Source: Ginsengibacter hankyongi
Lineage (GTDB): Bacteria; Bacteroidota; Bacteroidia; Chitinophagales; Chitinophagaceae
Assembly: GCF_008710285.1 (NCBI RefSeq)
Contig: NZ_VYQF01000001.1
Coordinates: forward strand, 1 to 64,000
Direction: 5' to 3'
Length of the DNA: 64,000 bases
Part shown: one piece after another, positions 54,890-63,902 of the stretch
How positions within the stretch are numbered: the stretch's first letter is position 1
Layout: every line of letters starts with the position of its first letter
Notes under the pieces: generated by a model
The model's database searches: none
What the model was told of the DNA's origin: nothing
The model's input: only the letters and a program-made list of their open reading frames with translations
Translations under genes and position numbers: made by a program

Positions 54890-56386
54890 TTAGTCAACTT
54901 TTATTTTAAATGTAGATGCCGGTAAGTTTTCACTGTTTACAAGATTTGCGTCAGTAAATGGCTTCCATGCATAATAAACGTAACGCGGCTTTTGTTTTGA
55001 CATGATGTAAACTTCATTTTCTTTAATGATGGCGTTCGCATCGGTTTCTCTATCAATAGAAAATCCTCTCAATGTTTTTCCGCCTGATATTCTTAAGCCA
55101 TCGCCTGCATATTGAAACGAGATAATCGCTTTTCCATTTTTATATTTCGCATCGACCGGTAGTGGCCCCGATGGAATAATGTTTTCACCATAGGTTTTAT
55201 TTAAAGCCCATCTTGCCAGTCTATCGCCAACAGTTTTCTTGTTCGTAGGATGCACACTGTTTTTAAAACCTATATCACTGCAAACAGCCATACCCCCATA
55301 TTTCACCATAGTTAAAAGCTTCCTTTGTTCATCTCTAAACTGTGGCCAGAGCTGCGACTTATATTGTGCTGTACCTATTGATGATAGCTGTACCCAGTAA
55401 AAAGGTAATTGCGGTTGATGCCATTCAGCACGATAATCTTCTATCATTAATTTTTGTAATTCAGCATATTCATTTACTCTTTCAATTTCCTGAGCATTGC
55501 TTTCTCCATGGTACCAGATAACACCTTTTATCGGTAAATCGATTATTGGCTTTATCCCGGTTTTAAAAGCAAAACCCGGTTTGTACCCATGGTTGGGACC
55601 AGATGTATCCGCATATTTAATATCGCCGGCATTTTGCTTTCCCCTTTCCCTTATCCAAACAGGTAAAGCATCATTTGTTAACCAGTTGCCATTTACTTTA
55701 GCAGCAAATTGTTTGCTACGTTTTAAAACATCTTTGCTGATAAATGTTTCAATGGGACAGCCGCCTATGGCCAAATGAATTAAACCAATTGGGATATGTT
55801 CATGTTGCAAAATTTCCATTCCGAAATAATAACCTACTGCAGACATTTCTTTTATTGAATTGCTATCGCAGAGCTGCCAGTTTGTGTCGCTATAAAAATT
55901 GCCGGCGGCCAATCGAGTATTCATTGAATCAGTAAATGCAGTTCCAAAAATATTTTTACCAATGAATGAAGGATTATATAAACGAATCAGTGGTTGATTG
56001 CTTCGTTTAATTTCATCGGCAAAGTGCATTTCATTTTTCATCGAAAATTCCATGTTTGACTGGCCAATGCACAGCCAGATATCGCCTATCAATATATTTT
56101 TGAACGCTATCCTTTCATTGCCGCTGCTGATGATTAATGATTCTGGGTGAAGAGTTGCTTTGCGCCTGCCGAAAAAAATATTCCATGAAGAATCAGGTTG
56201 AACAATTGTCGTTTTGTTTTCTTTTGAAAAAGATACATTTACCACTTTACCAGGAATTCCGTTTCCCCAGATATGCACAGGTTGCTCCCGTTGCAATATC
56301 ATATTATCGGAGAATATTTTTGCTACCCGCACCTGGGCAAATGTTGCATAAGGCAAAAGAAATATTAAGAAAAAAAATTTTTTCAT
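54890..56386 (-). CDS. Sialate O-acetylesterase (SASA family)
   Basis: 498 residues from the ATG at 56386, giving the signal peptide MKKFFFLIFLLPYATFAQ; the frame stays open to 56590 but those residues overlap the preceding epimerase gene and lack a signal. The SGNH-like SASA domain has the nucleophile in CIGQSNMEFS, the oxyanion Gly in AIGGCPIE, WYHGESN and a late Asp/His block SVHPTNKKTVGDRLA. It removes O-acetyl esters from sialic acids, which otherwise block sialidase and lyase. It lies 7 bases after the N-acylglucosamine 2-epimerase gene. Confidence 0.9.
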   Translation of the reverse strand: MKKFFFLIFLLPYATFAQVRVAKIFSDNMILQREQPVHIWGNGIPGKVVNVSFSKENKTTIVQPDSSWNIFFGRRKATLHPESLIISSGNERIAFKNILIGDIWLCIGQSNMEFSMKNEMHFADEIKRSNQPLIRLYNPSFIGKNIFGTAFTDSMNTRLAAGNFYSDTNWQLCDSNSIKEMSAVGYYFGMEILQHEHIPIGLIHLAIGGCPIETFISKDVLKRSKQFAAKVNGNWLTNDALPVWIRERGKQNAGDIKYADTSGPNHGYKPGFAFKTGIKPIIDLPIKGVIWYHGESNAQEIERVNEYAELQKLMIEDYRAEWHQPQLPFYWVQLSSIGTAQYKSQLWPQFRDEQRKLLTMVKYGGMAVCSDIGFKNSVHPTNKKTVGDRLARWALNKTYGENIIPSGPLPVDAKYKNGKAIISFQYAGDGLRISGGKTLRGFSIDRETDANAIIKENEVYIMSKQKPRYVYYAWKPFTDANLVNSENLPASTFKIKVD

Positions 56387-56393
56387 TCCTATG

Positions 56394-57575
56394 CTATTTG
56401 AGAAAATCATACAATAATTGCATGCAGTACCATTCCTGTCTAGGCAAATGAAATGGGCCTTTGAATAAATTTCCTTTTGCCGCTTGCGCAATACTTCCAT
56501 CACGATGGAGGTAACCAAACCACTCGCCATTAATTTTATCATGAAAATGTTTATAGGAATAATCATGAACGAGCTTGTGCCATTGAGCATACTTTTCGTT
56601 ACCTGTTAGTGTATACGCTAATAATGTGGCAATAATCGTTTCGTTTTGCGGCCACCAGAATTTCATATCCTGCCAGTATTCCTGCACAGGTTTGTTATAA
56701 ACATCACGGAAATACAGCATGCCACCATATTCTTTATCCCATCCGCGTTCCCACATGTAATCAAGCATGCGGCATCCCAAATCAATCAGGTGTTTATCAT
56801 TGTTGCGACACTTTGCTTCATGTAAAATAAACCAGGCGCCTTCAATGGCATGGCCGGGCGTGAGCGTCCTCCCATCAATGTGATCTATGATACTCCCATC
56901 AGGCACTACCTCTTCCATCACGCATTTAATATCATCTTTTACAAAATAATTTTCTATTTCGTTTATCCATGTCATTATCAATTCATCGCATCTGCCATCA
57001 CCAATAGTTTCCCGTAATTGCTGCGCAGTGTTTATCATAATCATCGGCACACCAATTCCTTTCGATGGCCTTGTATTGAAAAATTTAGGATTCAGTTTTT
57101 TTTCGCCTCTTGAATAGGCAATACAATCACCAAATATTTTCCTTGCATTTATGGCAGCTTCTTCATCACTGCTTGCTTTTGCATAAGCTGCAGCAGCAAT
57201 TACATAAAATGTTTCAGAGAAAAAATATCTTCTTTTACGAATTGGCTTTCCATCACGTGTTACATGAAAAAACATTTGCCCATCTGTATCAAAGCAATAT
57301 TTATTTAAAAATTCATAACCCAGTTTAGCGCCTTCCAACCATTCCGGTTTTTTTTCAACTGTATTGTACAAAGTTGCTAAAAGCCATGTCGCTCTCCCTT
57401 GTATCCAGACTGCTTTATCATCATCAAGCAAACTTCCATCTCTATCCCGCATCAACAGGAAACCGCTATATTCTTTATCATATGAGCGTGGAAACCAAAA
57501 TGGAATGGTATCGCTTAATAACTGATTATTATAAAAATCTTTTAACCCAAGTAAATCTTGCTTTGAATAGGTCAC
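56394..57575 (-). CDS. N-acylglucosamine 2-epimerase (AGE; ManNAc to GlcNAc)
   Basis: 393 residues, (alpha/alpha)6 barrel of the AGE family, full length. WIQGRATWLLATLYN, PGHAIEGAWF and the C-terminal MQLLYDFLK helix are characteristic, with His residues in GHAIEG and the WWPQNETI block at the active site. It interconverts N-acetylmannosamine and N-acetylglucosamine in the cytosol. In the Bacteroides-type sialic-acid route this replaces NanK plus NanE: the lyase product ManNAc is epimerised first and phosphorylated afterwards. No ATP cofactor site can be assigned from sequence. Confidence 0.92.
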   Translation of the reverse strand: MTYSKQDLLGLKDFYNNQLLSDTIPFWFPRSYDKEYSGFLLMRDRDGSLLDDDKAVWIQGRATWLLATLYNTVEKKPEWLEGAKLGYEFLNKYCFDTDGQMFFHVTRDGKPIRKRRYFFSETFYVIAAAAYAKASSDEEAAINARKIFGDCIAYSRGEKKLNPKFFNTRPSKGIGVPMIMINTAQQLRETIGDGRCDELIMTWINEIENYFVKDDIKCVMEEVVPDGSIIDHIDGRTLTPGHAIEGAWFILHEAKCRNNDKHLIDLGCRMLDYMWERGWDKEYGGMLYFRDVYNKPVQEYWQDMKFWWPQNETIIATLLAYTLTGNEKYAQWHKLVHDYSYKHFHDKINGEWFGYLHRDGSIAQAAKGNLFKGPFHLPRQEWYCMQLLYDFLK

Positions 57576-57599
57576 TGTTAAATAATTAAATTGTTTACA

Positions 57600-58763
57600 T
57601 CACTTCCAGGTTACTGCGGTAAATACTATTTCTTTATAATTATCCTTTTCATACAATAAACCTATTTTATTCTTACCTAATTTTACCAAATCAGAATAGG
57701 CTGTATAATCTTTTTTTGAATCAGTATCATTGCCATCAATTTTGTAACTTCTTTTCCAGGTTCTTCCATCATCGTAACTAATGCGTAAAGTAAGATGGTT
57801 CCTGCTTTTCACATCTGCTGCATTACAAAATGCAATAATATTTTTTCCATGGGTAGAACCGAGAGTTAATATACTTCCCTGGTTCACAGGATCAATCAAG
57901 GTTTTATCAAAATAAGTGGTATCCCACGTGGCACCGCCGTCGCTGCTTATTGAAACTATCCTTGCACGAATATCCCCACGCTGATTGCGGCTGTTCATCA
58001 TTAATCTGTCATTACTCAATTCTGCAGCCATAGATTCATTACTGCCGGCGATACTGACGTTATCGGATATACGAAATGTTTTGCCATGATCATCAGTATA
58101 ATATCCATTGGCCACATAATCAGTAAAATCTTTTTTAGGAGCATCTTGCGAATGATTGGCCGAAATAAATATTCTTCCTTTATACTTTCCCTTTTGAAAT
58201 TGCATCGCATGGCCGGGAGTATTGGCAAAACTTCTCCAGTCTTCCGAAAAATTGTATACCTGGTTAATTTGTGGTTGCCTTGGTCGATGAACTTCTGCTG
58301 TTATATTAACACCTTTACTCCAACTTCGTCCGTCATCAATGGATGTTTTATACCACACTTGCCGTATCCCATTTCCTTTTCTTACCTGCCCTTCATTATT
58401 ATTTCCAGTGTTATAAAAAAGGAAAATTCTTCCCTGCGGATAGGCCTGATCGTTAGTATCTACTACCGGCGCGCAATTTCCAGCCTGCAAAGAATCTGCA
58501 TCAACAATAATTTGGAGCGCACTCCATGTTTTACCATTATCCGCGCTTTTCTTCATGACTATATCAACATTTCCAAAATCAGACGCTCCGTTAACTCTTC
58601 CCTCGCAAAAAGCCAATAAAACTTTATTTGGTAAACGAATAATTGCAGGGATGCGGAAACTTTTATATCCTTCAGTTCCGGAAACAAAAACCGGGATTTT
58701 ATCCTGGCAAAATGAATGGAGAAAAAATGACAGGATAAGCAATGTCGCTATAAACTTTTTCAT
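57600..58763 (-). CDS. Secreted sialidase (exo-alpha-neuraminidase, GH33)
   Basis: 387 residues with a signal peptide (1-19). The sialic-acid carboxylate-binding Arg37 is in the FRIP motif (36-39). Asp boxes (SADNGKTW, SIDDGRSW, TDDHGKTF, SSDGGATW, SYDDGRTW) mark a six-bladed propeller; the acid/base Asp is in NVDIVMKKS-like text near 65 and the Tyr/Glu nucleophile pair in NESMAAEL and the late YTAYSDL block. The short form has no extra carbohydrate-binding module. It frees Neu5Ac from glycoconjugates outside the cell. The start overlaps the transporter stop by 4 bases (ATGA). Confidence 0.92.
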   Translation of the reverse strand: MKKFIATLLILSFFLHSFCQDKIPVFVSGTEGYKSFRIPAIIRLPNKVLLAFCEGRVNGASDFGNVDIVMKKSADNGKTWSALQIIVDADSLQAGNCAPVVDTNDQAYPQGRIFLFYNTGNNNEGQVRKGNGIRQVWYKTSIDDGRSWSKGVNITAEVHRPRQPQINQVYNFSEDWRSFANTPGHAMQFQKGKYKGRIFISANHSQDAPKKDFTDYVANGYYTDDHGKTFRISDNVSIAGSNESMAAELSNDRLMMNSRNQRGDIRARIVSISSDGGATWDTTYFDKTLIDPVNQGSILTLGSTHGKNIIAFCNAADVKSRNHLTLRISYDDGRTWKRSYKIDGNDTDSKKDYTAYSDLVKLGKNKIGLLYEKDNYKEIVFTAVTWK

Positions 58764-60016
58764 TTCATATTTAATTTTATATCTGAAAAGCCCTTAAACT
58801 TTGGCCGAAGGAATATAAGCTGAATGATTACTGCCACTAACACTACTGCACCAAGCATTGCAAAACTCTTCCCGAGGTTACCGGCATCAGAAGAACTTCC
58901 CAATAAATCAGTGATAAATGCACCTAAGAAAACCCCGGTCATATTCATAATTCCGTAAGCAGTTGCCCTGTTTTTGGCCGAAACGAACTGGCAAAGTATA
59001 GGCATGTTATTGGCATCGAACATTCCATAGCCAACACCGAAACAAAGTGCGGCTCCAATAACATTGAAAAGTGAATGCCCGAACCCAAGCAGAAGCAAAG
59101 AAGGAATAGTGAGTGATAAACCAATTGCACTTGTATATATTCTTCCGCGTATATTTTGTTGAACCCATTTATCCGATAATATGCCACCAAAGATCACTCC
59201 CAGAAAAGAAGATGCCGCGATGGTTATCGTGGAAAGCGGCCCAGCCTGCGACATAGGTATATCTAAGTTTTGAGCAAACAAGGTTGGAAGCCAGTTTTTA
59301 GTGGCCCATCCCGGCAAACTGGGAATGGCGAAATAGAATAGAATAATCCAGAATGAAACATTTGTAAATAGCATTGCTAGTCCTTTAAAGACAGGAATCC
59401 TTCCCGTATTTAAAGTGCTATCAACCGAGGTCTCTTCACTTTTATTTTTTTTCTCTCTTAAAAAAAGAACTAAAACCAATGAATAAACGATGCCCGTTAT
59501 CCCAAACCAGTGAAAAGTTACGTGCCATGAAAATGCAGCCGCTATCGTAGCGCCAAATCCTCCCAAAGCCTGTCCAACATAAAGCCCTGTCATGTGAATG
59601 CCGATGGCAAGCGACCTTGTTTTTTCACTATGAAAATCTGCAATCAGGGACAAACCGGCGGGGATGTATAAGGCCTCGCTGATTCCCATAATTGCTCTCA
59701 ACCAGTATATTTCATGAAAATTTTTCGCATATCCCATACCGTAAGTAACACCGCTCCATACAAATAAGCTTATTACTATCAGCCATTTCCTGTTCACTTT
59801 ATCTGCAATAATGCCGGATACCGGGCTCATGAAACCGTATACCCAAAGAAAAATGCCCATGAGATAACCAAAATTAGTGGCTGACTGCAATTCGTGTATA
59901 TCAACCTGCATGGAAGGACGCATAGTAGAAAGCATTTGCCTGTCCATGTAATTTAGCAGGGCAACTACCCAAAGCAACGCAACTACTATCCATTTATAAT
60001 TTTTGCTTTCCTTCAT
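58760..60016 (-). CDS. nanT: MFS sialic-acid transporter
   Basis: 418 residues with twelve membrane helices; the N-terminal NYMDRQMLSTMRPSM and the GISEALYIPAGLSLIADFH block are of the anion:cation symporter (ACS) branch of the major facilitator superfamily. Its position between sialidase and mutarotase, with translational overlap to the former, indicates Neu5Ac import across the inner membrane; this is the Bacteroides-type counterpart of E. coli NanT, but the assignment rests on family and context rather than specificity residues. Confidence 0.87.
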   Translation of the reverse strand: MKESKNYKWIVVALLWVVALLNYMDRQMLSTMRPSMQVDIHELQSATNFGYLMGIFLWVYGFMSPVSGIIADKVNRKWLIVISLFVWSGVTYGMGYAKNFHEIYWLRAIMGISEALYIPAGLSLIADFHSEKTRSLAIGIHMTGLYVGQALGGFGATIAAAFSWHVTFHWFGITGIVYSLVLVLFLREKKNKSEETSVDSTLNTGRIPVFKGLAMLFTNVSFWIILFYFAIPSLPGWATKNWLPTLFAQNLDIPMSQAGPLSTITIAASSFLGVIFGGILSDKWVQQNIRGRIYTSAIGLSLTIPSLLLLGFGHSLFNVIGAALCFGVGYGMFDANNMPILCQFVSAKNRATAYGIMNMTGVFLGAFITDLLGSSSDAGNLGKSFAMLGAVVLVAVIIQLIFLRPKFKGFSDIKLNMK

Positions 60017-60112
60017 GATGTATATTTTCCATTGAAAAACTAAATCGCAGGAACAAATCCATTTGTGTTGCCCCTATCTTCCCGGGCAATGATATAAAAT
60101 TAGTAACAACCG

Positions 60113-61279
60113 TTATCGGCCTATTTTTCCAATCATTATATTTGGAGTTCTCACACCGGGTCTTATTTCTCCATTTGAAATTACAATATCATTCCTCCAC
60201 ATTATTGCCGTGGTAGTCACTTGTACCGGGAAGGGCAAATCCCCAATTTTCGTCCATTCGTTAATGTTAGTATTATATAATAAAATACTTTTATCAAATC
60301 CTTTATGGTGAATGCTTAATTCGTTCTTTTGTTCAGTTAGCTTTTCTTTTTCTTCCGGACTTGTTGCCTTTTTTATTTGGGCAATATAATTTTCAATCTG
60401 GTGGAACACCTTTCCATTGTCGCCTCCGATAATCATAATTTCATCATTACCTAAAGCCACGCCGCAAGCGGCAGATAGGTTCGTAATATATTTACCGTTA
60501 GATATATCAGCACACTCGCTCCACTTTTGTGTGTCAATATTAAAAGCATAAACAGTATGATGTAAATCGCTGACGCCGGACAGGGATTTTGATCTTCCTC
60601 CAATGACAAAAATTTCTTTTTCATTTTTTACATATTGGGACACTGCAGTTGCATTTGCCAATGCAATCGGAAGATGGGGAAGCTTCTGCCATTGAGGCTC
60701 TGCATCATCAAGATTGAGGCTATAAAAACTATTAGAAGAAATTTTTTCTTCATCGCCGCCAACAGCATATAAAGTATTCCCTATATGGGTAAGCGCTATG
60801 TTTGTTAAGGCTATTGGCAGATTGGGCAACGCCTCTATATCCACTGTATCTTTTTGGTTATTCCATCTTAATAAATGGCATCTGTTTGAGATACCGTTTT
60901 CATTTTCGCCACCAACATATGCAATTCCTCTATCCGTTGAAGTACTGCCGCAATAGGCAATTGGCTCCGGCAATTTGTTTATTACCTTTTTATTCCAAAG
61001 AAAGTTTACCCCATCTTTTTGTAATACATGGATCTCATCGGAGTAATATTTCTTTCCCCCTTCCCAAGGCAATCCATGAGGAAAATTAGCGCCGCCTGCC
61101 ACAATCAAAACATTGTTGCTAACGCCATTAATAACACCGGCAAAACCTAATGACTTTGACTGTCCTCTTGATGGCGGTAATGCAGCACCAAATTTCCATT
61201 TGACGGAAGGGCTTATGTTTTGGGCGGAGGCAGCCAATGTAGATAACATAATTATTAAAAAAGTTATTCGCCTTATCAT
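60113..61279 (-). CDS. nanM: N-acetylneuraminate mutarotase (kelch, cyclically permuted)
   Basis: 388 residues with a signal peptide (about 1-19, ending AASAQ). Kelch repeats (phrases such as YAVGGDEEKI, FVIGGRSKSL, MIIGGDNGKV) form a six-bladed propeller like E. coli NanM, which speeds the alpha to beta anomer conversion of freed Neu5Ac. In Bacteroidota the blades are circularly permuted, as the repeat phase suggests here. It lies 6 bases after the lyase gene; a 96-base gap with a 6-bp hairpin (TTGCCC/GGGCAA, 60068-60089) follows it. Confidence 0.9.
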   Translation of the reverse strand: MIRRITFLIIMLSTLAASAQNISPSVKWKFGAALPPSRGQSKSLGFAGVINGVSNNVLIVAGGANFPHGLPWEGGKKYYSDEIHVLQKDGVNFLWNKKVINKLPEPIAYCGSTSTDRGIAYVGGENENGISNRCHLLRWNNQKDTVDIEALPNLPIALTNIALTHIGNTLYAVGGDEEKISSNSFYSLNLDDAEPQWQKLPHLPIALANATAVSQYVKNEKEIFVIGGRSKSLSGVSDLHHTVYAFNIDTQKWSECADISNGKYITNLSAACGVALGNDEIMIIGGDNGKVFHQIENYIAQIKKATSPEEKEKLTEQKNELSIHHKGFDKSILLYNTNINEWTKIGDLPFPVQVTTTAIMWRNDIVISNGEIRPGVRTPNIMIGKIGR

Positions 61280-61285
61280 TATACT

Positions 61286-62227
61286 TTAAGCTTTTACACC
61301 GGGTGATTTTTGAGAGCAAAAGCTATTAAAATTAATTTGTTCCACATCTTTTTTAAATAGTTCAAATTGCTGGTCATTCATATTTTTTACAGGGAGGCGA
61401 AATTCGCCGCAGTCCATCCCTATCATTTTCATGTAGGCTTTACCGGTAGCAATACCACCATATTTTCCGAGCAGCGATATCATATCAATAGACTGCTGCT
61501 GCAATGCCTGCGCATTATCAAAATCGCTATTATTAAATGCATCTATCAGGCTGTAGTACAAAGGCGCAGCATAGTTGAATGTGCTCCCTACGGCTCCTTT
61601 AGCGCCAACAGCTAATGCAGAAAGCATGCTTTCATCCCGCCCCCAAAGTAAATCATACTTTGCTTTTTGAAAATGCAGGCAGGACAGAAAATCCATAAAA
61701 TCCTCGTGAGTATATTTAATGCCGGCAAAGTTTGGAATCTTTCCTTCAATGCTTTTTAAAAGTTGTATCATTGGAAAATCAACGCCGTTTAAAACAGGAA
61801 TGTGATAATAATAAAAGGGCATGCCCGGAACTTCATCTGCGATAGCTTTACAACATGCCGCAAGCGTTTCCACATCTGCAGGCTTAAAATAGAACGGGGC
61901 GGTAAATGAAACTGCGTATAAGCCTTCCTGTTGGGCATACTTTGATAATGCAATGCAGTCTGCTATGCAAGTGCCTCCTACAAGGACCATCACTTTAAAT
62001 TCAGGATCATCTTTTGTACAATCGGCCCAGGCTTTTATCATTTCCTTCTTTTCTTGCATATTGAGAGATACCCCTTCTCCTGTAGAGCCGCAAATAAATG
62101 CGCCGGAAACATTATTGGCTGCAAGCATTTCATAATATGAGGGTATCGCTGATGTGTTCAGTGTGCCATCATTTTTCATAGGAGTAAATGGTGCGGCAAT
62201 TAAGCCTTGTAAATGTTGAATATTCAT
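61286..62227 (-). CDS. nanA: N-acetylneuraminate lyase
   Basis: 313 residues, DHDPS/NAL TIM-barrel family. The pyruvate-binding GSTGEGVSLN, the catalytic Tyr in FYYYHIPVLNG and the Schiff-base Lys in GIKYTHEDF are present, and LLWGRDESML is of the neuraminate lyase subgroup. It cleaves Neu5Ac into ManNAc and pyruvate in the cytosol. The position directly after susD, preceded by a stem-loop, matches expression as part of the sialic-acid operon. The C-terminus ends CSQKSPGVKA. Confidence 0.93.
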   Translation of the reverse strand: MNIQHLQGLIAAPFTPMKNDGTLNTSAIPSYYEMLAANNVSGAFICGSTGEGVSLNMQEKKEMIKAWADCTKDDPEFKVMVLVGGTCIADCIALSKYAQQEGLYAVSFTAPFYFKPADVETLAACCKAIADEVPGMPFYYYHIPVLNGVDFPMIQLLKSIEGKIPNFAGIKYTHEDFMDFLSCLHFQKAKYDLLWGRDESMLSALAVGAKGAVGSTFNYAAPLYYSLIDAFNNSDFDNAQALQQQSIDMISLLGKYGGIATGKAYMKMIGMDCGEFRLPVKNMNDQQFELFKKDVEQINFNSFCSQKSPGVKA

Positions 62228-62255
62228 TTTAGAATAAAATATAGTTTAGTAAAAG

Positions 62256-62275
62256 CCGGGGATATGAGTATCCCC
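62256..62275 (-). promoter_or_regulatory. Intercistronic stem-loop between susD and nanA
   Basis: CGGGGATA (62256-62263) pairs perfectly with TATCCCCG (62268-62275) around TGAG. On the minus strand it is followed by GCTTTTAC, so termination would be partial. It lies 36 bases after the susD stop and 28 before the nanA start. Confidence 0.7.
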
Positions 62276-62311
62276 GACGCAATTTATGATTGCTTATGAG
62301 AATTTGCTTAA

Positions 62312-63862
62312 TTAATAACCTGGTGTCTGTTTATACAAGGGATCGAGATTTAACATCTGAACAGAAATGGGCAACTCAAGGGTGGGTCCTTTACCTGAGG
62401 TAACGGTTGCCTCTGACAGATAAGCCGGGTTCACGTAATTATATACCCATTGATCGCCGCATCGTCTTAATGCCCACCAACGTTTACCTTCGCCAATTTC
62501 TTCCCGTAATTGTTCTTCTAACGTCGCCCTGATATTATCATCAACACTGCCACTTACATAAGGCGTATATGTTGGGCCGTATGCTCTCGAACGTAGACTA
62601 TCAATTTCCGGTGAAGGGTCTTGTCCTAGTTTGGACTTAGCTTCTGCCATTAGCAACAAAACATCAGCATAACGATAAATTGGAAAATCATTTGTAAAAA
62701 CCTGGCTGGTGCCGGATGCAGTGCCAATCCATTTGTTCAGCAACACACCTCTTACGGCATAAGGAGCCGAAGTACTATACATCACTTTAAACGTACCGGC
62801 TATCCTTTGGTCCGGAGGTCCACTTGTTAATTTCGTAATCATATCCTGGTTCATTCCCACCCGGTTGGAACCGCCAACATAAGGATAAACATAAGACACT
62901 ACTTTAGTAGGATCACTTGATTTCTCAAAAGTTAGCGTATTTGCTTGTATGGAATTTACCGTAAACTCAGCGAATACAGTATTTTGCGCCTGGCTTAATT
63001 CATAGTTTAGTGCAAAAATAATTTCAGGATTGTTCGCTTTTTTTGTGGGATCAAAAATGTCGGAATATTTTGGATCCAATCTTAATGTGCCTCCCTGTAA
63101 ATCTTCTACCTGTTGCAGCGTAGATTGAGCTATCGTTAAATCAGCATTACCTCCTTTCAATAAAGTACCTGTCCAAAGATTTACATCTGCTTTTAAAACT
63201 AACGATGCCACAGCATTCCAATAAACACGTTTTCCTGCTGGGAAAGAATAGTTGCCATTAAATAAAGTAAGAGATTGCTCTATATCACTTTTTATTTGCA
63301 TAAAAACAGAGTCAACAGGCGTACGTGCCGCATAAGTTTGTGCGGTACTGTTGATCGTTGGTAAAGTTTTAGTAATTAAAGGAACGCTGCCCCATGTTTT
63401 AGCCATTGTGTAATAAATGTAGGCACGAATACCATACATCTCGGCTAAATATTGATTTTTAGTAGCGTCCGGTAAAACAGTAGTAGCGGTAAAATATTGA
63501 ATGGCATTGTTTATTTGGTATATCAGGCTGTAAAAATTTCCCCAGTTACTATAAGGTACATTTAAAGCACTTATATTTTGATCATAAAGCTGTTGATGCC
63601 CGCCGTCAACAGACTCTGTAAAAAGACCATCTGTCCAGATTTCTGAACGCATTTCTCCTAGCCCAAATAGAGTGCTGTTGTAATTTCTGAGTTGGGCGTA
63701 CACGCCGGTATATAATGTAACCAAAGCATTGGGGTTAGAAAGATCGGCAGCCGACAATACATCCTGGGGGACTGCCTCTGCTAATTGCTTTTTGCACGAG
63801 GTGATACTTATTATAAGTATCAAAACGGGCAGTAACTTAATAAATGATTTATATGTTTTCAT
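62312..63862 (-). CDS. SusD/RagB-family outer-membrane glycan-binding lipoprotein
   Basis: 516 residues. The signal peptide ends in the lipobox ITSC (Cys near 23), so it is a lipoprotein on the outer membrane. The SusD N- and C-terminal domains and helical TPR core are recognised from YFTATTVLPDATKNQYLAEMYGIRAYIYYTMAKTWGSVPLIT-type text (about 118-165, split into shorter blocks) and the terminal RRCGDQWVYNY. It forms the lid of the TonB-dependent transporter encoded just upstream and should capture sialic acid or sialylated oligosaccharides. First complete gene of the operon. Confidence 0.94.
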   Translation of the reverse strand: MKTYKSFIKLLPVLILIISITSCKKQLAEAVPQDVLSAADLSNPNALVTLYTGVYAQLRNYNSTLFGLGEMRSEIWTDGLFTESVDGGHQQLYDQNISALNVPYSNWGNFYSLIYQINNAIQYFTATTVLPDATKNQYLAEMYGIRAYIYYTMAKTWGSVPLITKTLPTINSTAQTYAARTPVDSVFMQIKSDIEQSLTLFNGNYSFPAGKRVYWNAVASLVLKADVNLWTGTLLKGGNADLTIAQSTLQQVEDLQGGTLRLDPKYSDIFDPTKKANNPEIIFALNYELSQAQNTVFAEFTVNSIQANTLTFEKSSDPTKVVSYVYPYVGGSNRVGMNQDMITKLTSGPPDQRIAGTFKVMYSTSAPYAVRGVLLNKWIGTASGTSQVFTNDFPIYRYADVLLLMAEAKSKLGQDPSPEIDSLRSRAYGPTYTPYVSGSVDDNIRATLEEQLREEIGEGKRWWALRRCGDQWVYNYVNPAYLSEATVTSGKGPTLELPISVQMLNLDPLYKQTPGY

Positions 63863-63902
63863 TCTAAATTATTTTATGTTTTATTTTTTTGATTTAGCGG
63901 AA

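Noticed and set aside
56387-56590. 68-residue N-terminal extension of the sialate O-acetylesterase
   Set aside because: It overlaps the epimerase coding region in another frame; the internal ATG starts an ideal signal peptide.
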